A stretch of DNA of 64,000 nucleotides from Phorcus lineatus (taxonomy: Eukaryota > Mollusca > Gastropoda > Trochida > Trochidae). Both the position numbers and the translations under genes were made by a program. Each line of letters opens with the position of its first letter. Position 1 is the first letter of the stretch. This document shows, piece by piece, positions 53,701 to 62,414 of this stretch. The stretch is from NCBI GenBank assembly GCA_921293015.1, contig OV121088.1:27379645-27443644 (forward strand), in the 5' to 3' direction. A model generated the notes under the pieces. That model was given only the letters and a program-made list of their open reading frames with translations, made no database searches and was not told the DNA's origin.

Positions 53701-56700
53701 TGAATACAATAGAAATCTCAGAAAAACAACTGGAGAGAAACATTTGAAAAAAATGATGGATGTATTAAAAGTAAAATTGTTTGACATTCAAAATGCTAAT
53801 TTTATGTTCAAGTATTTTATAGGTGTAACTCCACCACATGTTATCCTGTTGGTGATGTTAATATTTTTGCCATTATTGTTAAGTGAAATGGTGGAGAACA
53901 ATTGAGTGTGGTATGTACAATATGTCCGCTTGTATGAGCTCTGAGCTCTTCTCCACAGGAGGTAAAAAATTGATTGTCATCGAAAGCCGCTTCAGAGTGT
54001 ACTGTCGCATACGAAACTGACAAACCAGTATACAAGCTATCAGCATAACTAATTTTCCACACTGTCAATGATTTTTATGAATATTATCGAAAGACGTTTC
54101 TGAGTATATACTACCCTGAAACTGACGGACCAGTCTACGAGCTATTGCCCTTCAAACTGATGTTCTAGACAGTCAATGAATTTCATTGTCATCGAAAGCT
54201 ATTTTTGAGTATATACAGTTGCATACAAAACTGGCGAACCAGTTTATGAGTTATCACCCCTCCAACGGATTTTTACACGCTGATAATTTCAACGACTGTC
54301 AAGCTTTTGAGTTACTGGTTTAGCCTCTTACACTTATTTCTATAGGACACTGTATTATTCCTGTCGGTGATGCCTTTTGATGGCTATACACTGAGTTGGG
54401 GCAATGGAGCGTGGTTTGGCATGGATATATAAGCCTCCCAACCGGCCCTACTTCAAAGACAGGATAGTAATACTGCAAAATAATAGAGTCTGTTGGACAA
54501 GGGAAAGAAGGAAATCCATTTATGGTTAAATAAGACGGGACTGTCTATGACAAAGATCATATGAGCAGCTTTTCGAAAGCTCGCTGAGCGGGGCTTTTCT
54601 GTTTCATGTTGCTGTAAGTTGAAGTGGAGTGGAGAAAAAATGGGTTAAGATAAATTCTTTAAATATTTGGGTGTACAATGTTACACTGAAACAGTTCCGC
54701 TTGAATTCTCATGATTTGTTGTATTTTGTATGAAAAAAGTGTTTTTGATGTAATTTTTGGGGGAATTTAATTCGAGGTCTTTAGATAAAGATTGTTAAAA
54801 AATTACATTCTTCAAATCATGATCATTGAACAATATAATTTGATTTTACATTTAATTTTGAATAGAAACGTGAGCTTTGAAAGCTAAAAATTTTAACATC
54901 TTTTGAGTGGCATTTTTAAAGTAAATCTGTTGAAGAAATACAAATTCTATGAATTTACAACTTCTCAATTCCAAAGAGAAGCAGAGGGCAGCTATTTTCA
55001 ATAAAGAAGTTGTAAATCCATTAGATTTGTTTTTCTTGAAAAATTGTAACATTGAATTAATTTTTGGAAACAAGGACAATATTGGAAGCATGTTGAAAGA
55101 TAATGAGATCGTCTGATTCACCAGACACAAACAAACCTGGATACCAGTCTCGAGAGTCAGATTTTCCCTTTAATTGTTTGTCATTTGAGAAGAAACGGCC
55201 TGGGTACACATGTTGTCGTCTAATCCTACACGTTCGTGTGCCATGCTGAGCTTCCACCAAGATGCACGACATTACATCGATCGATGGCCGCCGATCTCGA
55301 CCATCGCAGGATAATCACCACCCAACATTCCCCATAAACTGACTAACCGCTCATCTTCCTGAATTTCTGTGAACCAAAATTTTCGCTGATCATGTTGCCT
55401 ACTTAAATGTTGCGAATAGTCAATTAAAGTGTTTTGTTGTCGATCTTCAACTCCATCCCCCCTTATTATTGATTGGTCGGTTAAATTAAGTTCCTCTGAC
55501 TCAGACGGAAGAAAAATCTGAAACTTACACTGAATTATTTATCCATTCAGTACTGTTAAATAGAGAGAGGGCAATGATAAATGGTTTGCAAGATCATTGA
55601 ATTTCTCGACCTCGACCTAAAAATCACGATGACCTGTTTCGACAATATAGTATTACCCTCGCCACTGATTACAGGCCTTGAAGGACTGACTCTTTGTGTC
55701 AGACTTAGTTGTCACCTAAGTAGTATTTGGGCAGGCATTTGCGTTAGTCGGCCATTTTTCCTGAATAATTGACACAATGGAAAAAGTATGAGAAGAAAGA
55801 TAACTGTATACATATTAATCAAAGTGAAATGTGATAGGCTGTCATATGTCATGATTGATGTTATTTATGAATATGATATTGTCAAATGATGTGTTACAGG
55901 TGATGTGTGAGTATTTATTAAAATGGGGATGATTTATTGAATAAATTCTTTTGCATAGAAAATAATGGAAATATTTTCATTGCAGACGAGGAAAATCAGG
56001 TTGTGAAGGAAAATGACAAGGAATATCCAAATTCACCAGAAGAAGATTTTCGCAAAGCAGGAGGTTAGTTTTAAAAAATAAATTCTTTAATCAATAATAT
56101 ATAACTGTGTTTTACCTCGATTAAGCAAATATTTGATAATTAGATATTAGCATTCATCATTTATTCATTGCTTTTTTTAGAAATGAAATCTCAAATAAAT
56201 AAAAAGTACATGTATAATATTATAAAATCATTTAAGAATAAAAAATGGAATTTTTTTTATCTTGAATTATCAAAAATTAAGGAGAAAATTAGCTTGAAAT
56301 TTGTTCCCTTTAATATCCTTATTTTCTTTAACATGGCTTCTCAAAAAGCAAAGTGAAAAAATTTACTTTAAATCTGAAAAGTTACAAAAGCTGAAATCGA
56401 TAATCATTTCATTCGTAAATTATGCTTAATTGCTGCAAATCTGTAACTCAAAATGGTTTGTTTATCTTGGCAACTAAATTGTAAAAGGATTTATTTGAAA
56501 ATTATATGGCACACTTAAATTCTTGTAGACTTTTATTGGCACAGTAAATGTGCAAGAAGAACTTAAAATTCAAATGTGATAAATAATTTTGAAAATTTCA
56601 GCGGCACCTGTATTCATTGACGAAAGCAAGATGCAGCACAAGGATTTGGTCCGTCCCGCCGGTAGCTCGGTCCGCCTCAAGTGCCGTGCCACTGGTAACC

Positions 56701-59444
56701 CCCGACCCCACGTGCGCTGGGTGAAGGACAACTACGCCAATGTGGACGGCAACGAACACTCACGACCCATGTGGATCCTCAAGCTTCATGATGTGCAGGA
56801 AACAGACTCTGGGAAATATACGTGTATCGTGTCTAACCGTCTCGGGTCCATCAACTATACATACTCTCTCGAAGTAATTGGTAAGTGGGCACCAAGATAT
56901 GCATTGTTTCCTATCTTTTTTTTGTGGATGAAAAGTCATGCATCTATGTTTAGCTAAGACCAGGATATTCTGTTACAGATTTCATATAACCTTATAATAA
57001 AATTTTCAAATTCACTTGTATTTCATTACGGTAATTGCAAGTAGATTTAGATTTTTCGCAAAATTTCTTGGATATTATTTGAAGTGATGGTTTGATATCT
57101 GTGATTATGGTTAAATTGCTATTTTCAGAAAAAATTTCCAACAAGAAAAAGCCAATTTTGATTCCCCCACATCCGAGGAATACATCGGTCATCTACGGAG
57201 GAAAAGCCTCCTTCCAGTGTCGTGTACGCAGCGTTGTTGCTCCTCATATTCAGGTAAAAAAATGGAACATAAGCTTTAACCTGCCTCTTGCAATTTTAAT
57301 ACCTGAATAACAATAACTTGGCTGGTGGTATCTGTGCAAACTTGTCATATGATTATATGAAGGGGTCACGTATCTGTTAATTGGCCACTATTAGCTTTTC
57401 TTCAGGACATTTCTGGACTAGTAAGTCAAGGGCTAACCAACTGGACAAGATGGTTAAGGGTTAATTATTGTAATAAACTGATATGCAAAGTCTAAAGCCC
57501 TTCCACAAACCGAGTATCCTCTTTCTGGTTTCCACAAAGGATCAGTTTTGGGAATCATGTCAGCAAGCAAGGGGTTAACATCAAACTTCTAAAAATTTAG
57601 ACCTGTCTTTGAGATGTTTTTCAATGAAACCTATACCATCCAAAAAAAAGTTAAAGAATATCAAAAATAGAAGATTTTCGTTTCCTTTTGTGCAGATGAT
57701 CACTGAGGACCAACTCATCTTCAGGCTCAAGTTTCAGCGATAACATCAATTATTTTCTTAGTCAACAGAGATTTAGACCTCATGACCAGTCAGGCAAACT
57801 TTAAAAATACTCCAACCCGGAAAAATATTTGTTATGAAAGGTGGATGTTACAGAATAATTTTCTTTGCACGAAGATCTTTTGTTTTGGATGCACATCTGT
57901 CATATCACATGGATTTGTAGCCGAAATTTGTAGCCAGGTGGAGCTACTGTCTTAGTCATACGACTAGACAAGCGTATATGTTACTCTCTTGTTGCTGTTC
58001 GGGAGAGAGCAACGTCAATGTTGTTTGATGGTGTCATATTATTTGATAAATCCCTAGTTTATATCTCTTGGCTATGAAAAAATAATCTGTAGGAGGTGGA
58101 GATGTTAAAAAAAGATACAGTAGGGAAAGAAATAATTGATGTGATGTTAGTTTCCTGACTATGTTAAGTACAGTTTCAATTAATTTTGTGGAATGGAAAA
58201 TAGAAATAAATAAACGTCAAATCAGGATTATTTTATAATGAATTTGATTATTTTATTAATTTTATATATCTATTCAATCAAAACACACACCTAATAACCA
58301 TCTATCAAAAGTGTCAATGAATTTGCTTTGAATTAGGACCATTTGACTTTATTTAAATCTTAATTTAATTTCTTTAATTGATGTCATAATAATTTAGATA
58401 ATTATTTCCTTTTAGAAAGAAGATCCAACATAATTTTATGCCTGTATGCAATAATAAATCATTAAAAATTATTATAATAATTCCAGATGTAAATGAACAT
58501 GTTAAGTATTTGACCTTACTTTATATTATCATTTCATCATCGATTTTTAATTCCACTTCAATATTCAATCATTGACTTGGGTTGCTGAATAAATCAGTAC
58601 CTAGTTCTATTGATGCCCCTAGTGGAAGCATTGGTTATATAAATGTCTTCTGTTTTGCAGTGGTTGAAGCGCATCGAGGACACCGAGAACCTGGAGAACT
58701 TGAACACCAACACCACCATCACGGTCAAAGGTCAACAGTTTGTGGTGCTCAAGACTGGAGACCTGCTGACCAAGCCGGACGGGACGTACCTCAACAAGTT
58801 GGTCATCCACCATGCAACGGATGCTGACGCCGGCATGTACATCTGCCTGGGAGCCAACAACATGGGCTACAATATCCGCAGCGCTTACCTCTCTGTCGTG
58901 CCAGGTAAGTTACAGATTTTTAAAAATAAATTTTGAAAAATGATTTTTTGATATATTTAAGAGCACATGGTACTCCATTTTTTTTTTTTGTGACAATCTG
59001 TATCTAATATCTCAAGAATTTTTTATCCACCAACATCTTTTCAAATTCTTCCACCACATTTCTAACATCTCTTATGTTTTTCCAGGTGAAGGTTCATCAT
59101 ATGCGCAACAGCCGAACAGCTCCTCCTCTTCCACCAACAACCTACCTCTCTTCATCGGTGTGCCTTCCTGTATTGTGCTTGTGATTGTCATTCTCGCAAT
59201 ATTCATCCTGCAGCGGCGCCGACGGTGCAACACCACCAGCAGTGGACTCAAGGTACAGCGCATCCCTGTGCCAACCCACGATAAAGACTTCTACGCCAAT
59301 TATCACAATGCCAACATGCTGCAAGCGAGTAGAGACAAACTACCCAAGTCTAATCAGAGTATAGACTTCTACTCGGACAATATTTCCTCGGTTTCTCGGA
59401 GCCAGCACAACCATAGTCATCAGCATATGCAGTATAGCTACTGA
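29699..59444 (+). CDS. FGFRL1: FGFRL1 orthologue, kinase-less FGF receptor-like protein (7 coding exons, spliced)
   Basis: Spliced CDS: 29699-29759, 44025-44300, 55986-56063, 56602-56880, 57129-57253, 58661-58904, 59086-59444. It totals 1422 nt, 473 residues plus stop; human FGFRL1 is about 504. Every junction has GT and AG and keeps frame. Order: signal peptide (1-20), Ig1 (about 24-112; Cys45, Trp57, Cys94), acidic linker (113-138), Ig2 (about 141-231; Cys166, Trp178, Cys213), Ig3 (about 240-354; Cys262, Trp274, Cys335), transmembrane helix (about 375-396), cytoplasmic tail (397-473) ending in a His-rich stretch. Close matches to vertebrate FGFRL1 include [36 protein letters not shown] and GMYICLGAN. 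In vertebrates the protein sits at the cell surface, binds FGFs and heparin, cannot phosphorylate substrates, and promotes cell adhesion and fusion. No kinase exon follows before the stop. Exons are clearly less AT-rich than the introns. Classical FGFR is excluded by the missing kinase and the His-rich tail. Confidence 0.95.
33651..33676. promoter_or_regulatory. FGFRL1: Inverted pair of PBX/MEIS-type sites in intron 1
   Basis: TGATTGACAT at 33651-33660 and CTGTCAATCA at 33667-33676, the latter being the exact reverse complement of the PBX-MEIS consensus TGATTGACAG. The arms GATTGACA and TGTCAATC are perfectly inverted. More AATCA-type motifs follow at 33682. Candidate enhancer; no experimental support in the sequence. 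Confidence 0.35.
35157..35361 (+). repeat. FGFRL1: Three tandem copies of a 68-bp AT-rich unit
   Basis: AATTGTG starts at 35157, 35225 and 35293. Each unit holds AAAGTACTTTTTA, ACGAGTTA or ACAAGTTA, GAAAAGATTATATTATTG, AAATCTC. The second and third are nearly identical. It lies in FGFRL1 intron 1. Confidence 0.95.
40282..40351. repeat. FGFRL1: Interrupted inverted repeat (about 70-bp hairpin)
   Basis: GGGGTGT (40282-40288) and GAGTGGTCA (40295-40303) pair with TGACCACTC (40334-40342) and ACACCCC (40345-40351). The internal loops are unequal (6 against 2 nt). It lies in intron 1 and is either a small fold-back element or a structured intron RNA. Confidence 0.6.
43857..43893 (+). repeat. FGFRL1: TA-rich microsatellite
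   Basis: TATATATATTTATATGG followed by TATATATATATATA. It lies at the 3' end of intron 1, about 130 bp before the Ig1 exon. Confidence 0.85.
44025..44300 (+). CDS. FGFRL1: FGFRL1 coding exon 2: Ig-like domain 1
   Basis: The acceptor is gatttccag and the donor GTGAGT at 44301. The exon is 276 nt, phase 1 to phase 1, residues 21-112. It encodes an I-set Ig fold: LDCP (Cys45), QWKKDGR (Trp57), [15 protein letters not shown] (Cys94), then INYTLVVL with an N-glycosylation sequon at Asn106. This closely follows vertebrate FGFRL1 Ig1 ([31 protein letters not shown]). The symmetric phase would allow skipping without a frameshift. Confidence 0.95.
49831..49975 (+). repeat. FGFRL1: About 3.3 copies of a 43-47 bp unit
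   Basis: CATAGTATTA recurs at 49834, 49877 and 49924, with a partial CATAACAGTA at about 49970. Units share AGTAACA, GTAGCGATAGTATT and GTCCC/TCCCC. It lies in FGFRL1 intron 2. Confidence 0.85.
50046..50061 (+). promoter_or_regulatory. FGFRL1: TGATTGACACCTGTCA, composite PBX and MEIS motif in intron 2
   Basis: TGATTGAC followed directly by CCTGTCA, a PBX half-site next to a MEIS/TGIF site. TGTGTCACTTGTC follows. It comes 70 bp after the 43-47 bp tandem array. Confidence 0.25.
51060..51660 (+). other. FGFRL1: Balanced-composition island in intron 2, possible conserved non-coding element
   Basis: About 600 bp with noticeably more G, C and CG than the surrounding intron, no tandem repeats and no recognised transposon. 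Two overlapping ORFs (65 and 75 codons) have no recognisable domain and no convincing splice context. An undetected exon or an enhancer are both possible. Confidence 0.3.
52485..52735 (+). repeat. FGFRL1: Polypyrimidine (C/T) tract of about 250 bp
   Basis: Nearly all C and T from about 52497 to 52690, including ten C in a row at 52528-52537 and CTCTCTCT runs. It lies in intron 2. ORFs of up to 162 codons on both strands here are low-complexity artefacts (Pro/Ser/Leu-rich or Gly/Arg/Glu-rich). Confidence 0.9.
53974..54290 (+). repeat. FGFRL1: Three diverged tandem copies of about 106 bp
   Basis: CGAAAG recurs at 53981, 54088 and 54193. Each unit has GAGTATATAC or GAGTGTACTG, GCATACGAAACTGACAAACC or a close relative, AGTATACAAGCTATCA or a close relative, and in the first two units GACAGTCAATGA or ACTGTCAATGA. 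It lies in FGFRL1 intron 2 and is older than the 68-bp array. Confidence 0.8.
55130..55510 (+). other. FGFRL1: Second balanced-composition island in intron 2
   Basis: Contains ATCGATCGATGGCCGCCGAT, TCTCGACCATCG and ATTGATTGGTCGG. It is complex, non-repetitive sequence in an otherwise AT-rich intron, 0.5-0.9 kb before the acidic-linker exon. No ORF with recognisable homology. Confidence 0.25.
55986..56063 (+). CDS. FGFRL1: FGFRL1 coding exon 3: acidic linker between Ig1 and Ig2
   Basis: The acceptor is cattgcag and the donor GTTAGT at 56064. This 78-nt phase 1-1 exon encodes 26 residues (113-138) without Cys or Ig motifs. It has nine Asp/Glu residues, including DEE near the start and EED near the end, with four Lys and one Arg. 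Its place between Ig1 and Ig2 matches the linker of vertebrate FGFRL1 and the acid box of FGFRs. Evidence is frame and phase fit, splice sites and position, since linker sequence is poorly conserved. Skipping it would keep frame, so it could be an alternative cassette. Confidence 0.82.
56602..56880 (+). CDS. FGFRL1: FGFRL1 coding exon 4: Ig-like domain 2
   Basis: The acceptor is aatttcag and the donor GTAAGT at 56881. The exon is 279 nt, phase 1-1, residues 139-231. It encodes APVF...SKM, then [11 protein letters not shown] (Cys166), [12 protein letters not shown] (Trp178), [20 protein letters not shown] (Cys213) and a sequon at Asn223. Vertebrate FGFRL1 has the near-identical SKM...[11 protein letters not shown] and [20 protein letters not shown]. 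In FGF receptors this domain carries the heparin site and part of the ligand site. The basic run after SKM is weaker here (QHK instead of RRR in human, from memory). Confidence 0.96.
57129..57253 (+). CDS. FGFRL1: FGFRL1 coding exon 5: Ig2-Ig3 linker and first half of Ig3
   Basis: The acceptor is tattttcag and the donor GTAAAA at 57254. The 125-nt exon enters in phase 1 and leaves in phase 0, residues 232-273. It encodes a basic linker (EKISNKKKP), then HPRNTS with a sequon at Asn249, [12 protein letters not shown] (Cys262) and ends at APHIQ. Vertebrate FGFRL1 has HPVNTT, GGTTSFQCKVRS and PVIQ at the same place. The Ig fold is incomplete without the next exon, which starts exactly at the core Trp. 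Confidence 0.93.
57254..58660 (+). other. FGFRL1: FGFRL1 intron 5 (1,407 bp) inside Ig3
   Basis: Phase 0 intron from GTAAAA to TTTTGCAG, directly before the core Trp of Ig3. No alternative Ig3 second-half exon (a second WLKR or YxC motif) was seen inside, unlike the IIIb/IIIc arrangement of FGFR1-3. Confidence 0.85.
58661..58904 (+). CDS. FGFRL1: FGFRL1 coding exon 6: second half of Ig3
   Basis: The acceptor is ctgttttgcag and the donor GTAAGT at 58905. The 244-nt exon runs from phase 0 to phase 1, residues 274-354. It encodes WLKRIE (core Trp274), an Asn-rich loop with a sequon at Asn290, [38 protein letters not shown] (Cys335), RSAYLSVVP. This is the strongest match to vertebrate FGFRL1 ([52 protein letters not shown]). 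Other frames across the exon give overlapping ORFs, which are shadows. Confidence 0.97.
59086..59444 (+). CDS. FGFRL1: FGFRL1 coding exon 7: juxtamembrane stalk, TM helix, short tail, stop
   Basis: The acceptor is gtttttccag. The exon encodes a Ser/Asn-rich stalk (about 356-373), a hydrophobic helix from LFIGVP to IFIL (about 375-396), a stop-transfer QRRRR, then 72 residues of cytoplasmic tail to TGA at 59442. The tail has Tyr motifs (FYANY at 423-427, FYSDN at 449-453) and ends in [12 protein letters not shown]. Human FGFRL1 ends in a similar His-rich HQHIHYQC, after a Tyr-based sorting signal. No kinase motif (GxGxxG, HRD, DFG) occurs. The tail is much shorter than in any FGFR kinase. Confidence 0.95.
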
Positions 59445-59720
59445 GTGGGATTCAAACTCAGACCTCTGGCTCGTGACATGGTCAAAATCGTGAGGCCTGG
59501 TCATAAAATGCTCTTTCTGACAAACATTTTACGGGTGATAACAGAAACTTATTTTGTGACTTCAGTTGATGTGTACAAATGATTTTGAAGAGGATCGTGT
59601 GAGGTAAAGAGTTTTTGGACGAGAGCCATTGGTGACTTGGATGACAGAAATGAGCCTTTCGTGAAAGTAAGGACTCGAATATTGCTGATGTTTAGGATTG
59701 TCACGTTGTGATAAATCGAA

Positions 59721-59760
59721 CATGCTCAGCGGACAAGTTGGAGAGACTGAGCATGCTCAG
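59721..59760 (+). repeat. 3' UTR stem-loop CATGCTCAG/CTGAGCATG
   Basis: CATGCTCAG at 59721-59729 pairs perfectly with CTGAGCATG at 59747-59755 across a 17-nt loop. A second direct CATGCTCAG overlaps at 59752-59760, so two alternative pairings exist. It lies about 280 nt after the FGFRL1 stop codon. Confidence 0.6.
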
Positions 59761-61858
59761 AAGGACTCAGCTATGCTGTGCGCCAGGGATATAGCTTTAT
59801 CTTTCAAATCCATTCTGAACCCAACGAGAAGGAATGTGCTTGGAAATGGTGATGTTTTGGTTAACCTTTTTTTTACATTTATTTGAGTTCATAGAATTTG
59901 TCTTGAAAATGGAAATAGAATTTCAAGGAAATATGAAACTTTGTGAAAATATTTACAAATTTTAATTTTTTTTTAAATTCAAAATTATTTAGATTTATTA
60001 AAAATAATATAAAACAAGTTTATGATTAGTTTTCACAAATTTTCAATTGAATAATTTTGAAAATGGCAAGATTATTTTGAAAGAAACATGTATCCAGACA
60101 TATTCCCCATCTTTCCTTCCAATGACGTGGCCTTGTATATTGATGATGATGATTATGACACTAAGGACGGACTGTCCAATTGGCACGCTGTAGTGCCCAT
60201 GTAAATAATGAATAGTGTTTGTATAATTTATTTTCAAGCTACATCACTTTGTACAGGCAATTGTGATCGTGTGAATGAAAGACAAGAAGAATGAATGAAT
60301 GAAGGAGCGAAAAAGTGGCGTGTAGCTCACGGAAACAGGGTAAATGTTTCGACTCCCGAGGAAAGACTTTTCTCATTGACTATGTGATGATCAACGACAA
60401 TCATCATACTATCTATAGTGCTATTTAGAAACTTTTAATTTGACTTGTTGTGACTTGTTTTCATGGTTTTAAAAAGCTGTATGTATAAAAGAGATTCTGT
60501 AAATAAGTGAAAATTGATGTAAAATGTTCAACTGTAACCCCTTTCAAACATATCAGTAAAAAATTGATTTTGACTTAATTCGTCTGAGGTCTGTTTATTA
60601 TAAGTCTCCCTGTGAATAAGTGGTATGGAAGCCAGTATGTTTGAGGTTAAATAAGACATTACCATGGTTACAGGGTAAAGTCACGGAAATTGCATGTAAA
60701 TTAATTCATATAACTATATAAGAAGATTCATTGTATATTTTCATCATGTCATATAAGCTTTAATCTGCATTTTATTCAATTTTACAAACAAAAACATTTT
60801 AGACATTTTTAGGAAGGACATTTTATTTATGAGAAAAGCTTGAATAGCTTATCCTCTGTGATTTTCACTTGGAAGTTGATGGCATTGCAGTTGAAATTTT
60901 TGTTAAATTTAAAAAAATAATTTTAGAACGTTGAATACAATCAACTCGCACCACTACCTCAAGTTCAGCAACAATTGCTTAATTAGTTTTAGAGAAAATA
61001 GTATTTTAATTAGGTTTGAATTATAACTGGTTCATTGAGCATGTTAAAAGTTTGACTTTCAAACCAAACTTCTCAAATTTAGTTTTAATTGATTTTAAAA
61101 CTGTCATATTGTTGTGAAGGTTTGATATTTATGATTATGTGAAATGTTGTTTATTTGTTAGTGTTTGTATACAAGTAAGTATACACTGTTCAGCACTTGT
61201 TTTGCATCACAAAATGGCTTTCCACTTTTTTTGGGAAAACACATTCAAATACGAGAATTTAAAACGAAGCATTTATTTAGTATCTTCAGATTGTTACGGC
61301 CTGAAATTATCTTTGTCTTGAGAGTATTTCAAAGTTTATGATTTTATTTTGCAAATCATATCGTACAAACTTAATATACATCACAGTAGAAAACGAGGCA
61401 CTTTACAGGAGAGTGCGGTGTCAACCTTTTGATGTTATTTTGCAATTTCTTAAAACATTACTTTGACAAAAATGCACTATTTAAGCATTTAGAAATTATC
61501 CAGGAAAGATCATTTATATTGAGTTTATACTAAAAGTCAAAATATTTAAAGAAAAAGAAAATTTGTGACCGGAATTGACTTTCCATCAACTGAGGATGAT
61601 CTTTTACAAAGAAAGTGATTTTGTATTCTTAGTTATTTTTTAAATATTTCCTGATAAGGATGAATATCGAGGCCTAACTTTGAGGAAGTTGTTCAAAATA
61701 TTTTATTTCTGTATATACTAAAGGCCCAAGCTGGGTACTAATTGTTCATTCCCTGTGTAAATACATATTGTGCAGTGAACTCTGCCTCTTGTGTCAATCT
61801 AATCCAAATATACATCTAATGTTACCTCACTTTACTCAACATTACATCTTGAGAAACT

Positions 61859-61939
61859 ACCAATAAAGCTACTGCACCAGGCGCTGGTTAAATCCCAAGG
61901 TCAGATTTCTGCTTGGTTACATTAAAAAGCTTTATTGGT
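61859..61939. repeat. 12-bp perfect inverted repeat with AATAAA in both arms
   Basis: ACCAATAAAGCT at 61859-61870 and its exact reverse complement AGCTTTATTGGT at 61928-61939, 57 bp apart. Each arm carries AATAAA, one per strand. It could be a hairpin in the 3' UTR, a signal usable from both strands, or the ends of a small fold-back element. Confidence 0.6.
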
Positions 61940-62120
61940 GCCAAATTAGTACCGGTAAGTAAATATGTGTGACAAAAAATAAAGAATAGAGTATGGAATG
62001 TTTTTCCTTACGGCCTTTCTTATAAATTGAAACGCAAAATTTCTAACAATCAAACTGGTGAAAGTGTTACACAAATTATTTCATATGGTCACACAATGCT
62101 ACTGGTTAGAGCGAAACTCA

Positions 62121-62158
62121 CGAAATTAAAAGTGTATAGCGAAATTAAAAGTGTATAG
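62121..62158 (+). repeat. Two perfect copies of a 19-bp unit
   Basis: The unit CGAAATTAAAAGTGTATAG occurs at 62121-62139 and again, head to tail, at 62140-62158 with no mismatch. It lies in the probable 3' UTR. It is a recent local duplication. Confidence 0.9.
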
Positions 62159-62366
62159 CATCGCTATTGGTATTACCATGACCATCCTTTCACAGAACAG
62201 ACCTGCACTTATTTCATTAGATGTAATGTGTGAGAGTAGTGAGGTAACATTAGGTCTTGATTTTAATTAGGTTGTCTGTGTCTGGAGACAATCACTAGAC
62301 TTCTGGCGACGACAGACTCGATGCCTTGGCGGGTCGCCTGACACCGCCATCAGTATTAAACCCGAC

Positions 62367-62382
62367 AGGGAGTTGCCTCCCT
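62367..62382 (+). repeat. Stem-loop AGGGAG-TTGC-CTCCCT before poly(A) signal
   Basis: Perfect 6-bp stem with a 4-nt loop inside a GC-rich patch, ending 27 nt before AATAAA at 62409. It resembles the AAGGGAG...CTCCC core that I associate with short mollusc repeats, but that link is from memory. Confidence 0.55.
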
Positions 62383-62408
62383 TATGTGTAATATATGTCC
62401 TGAACGAG

Positions 62409-62414
62409 AATAAA
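62409..62414 (+). terminator. Candidate poly(A) signal AATAAA
   Basis: AATAAA is followed about 25-45 nt later by a T/GT-rich stretch, the usual layout of a cleavage and polyadenylation site. It lies about 2965 nt after the FGFRL1 stop. A small stem-loop lies 27 nt upstream. Alternatives are at 61862 and 61978. Confidence 0.4.

Larger units (their letters stand above)
44301..55985 (+). other. FGFRL1: FGFRL1 intron 2 (11,685 bp)
   Basis: Runs from GTGAGT to CAG. It holds two tandem arrays, the polypyrimidine tract and two balanced-composition islands, listed separately. No Ig-like, kinase or other coding exon was recognised inside. Confidence 0.85.

Noticed and set aside
57254-58660. Alternative IIIb/IIIc-style Ig3 exon in intron 5
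   Set aside because: I looked for a second WLKR or YxC motif with splice sites and found none.
58582-58827. 81-codon and minus-strand 64-codon ORFs over Ig3
   Set aside because: These are shadow frames of FGFRL1 exon 6; the real frame starts at the acceptor at 58661 with WLKR.
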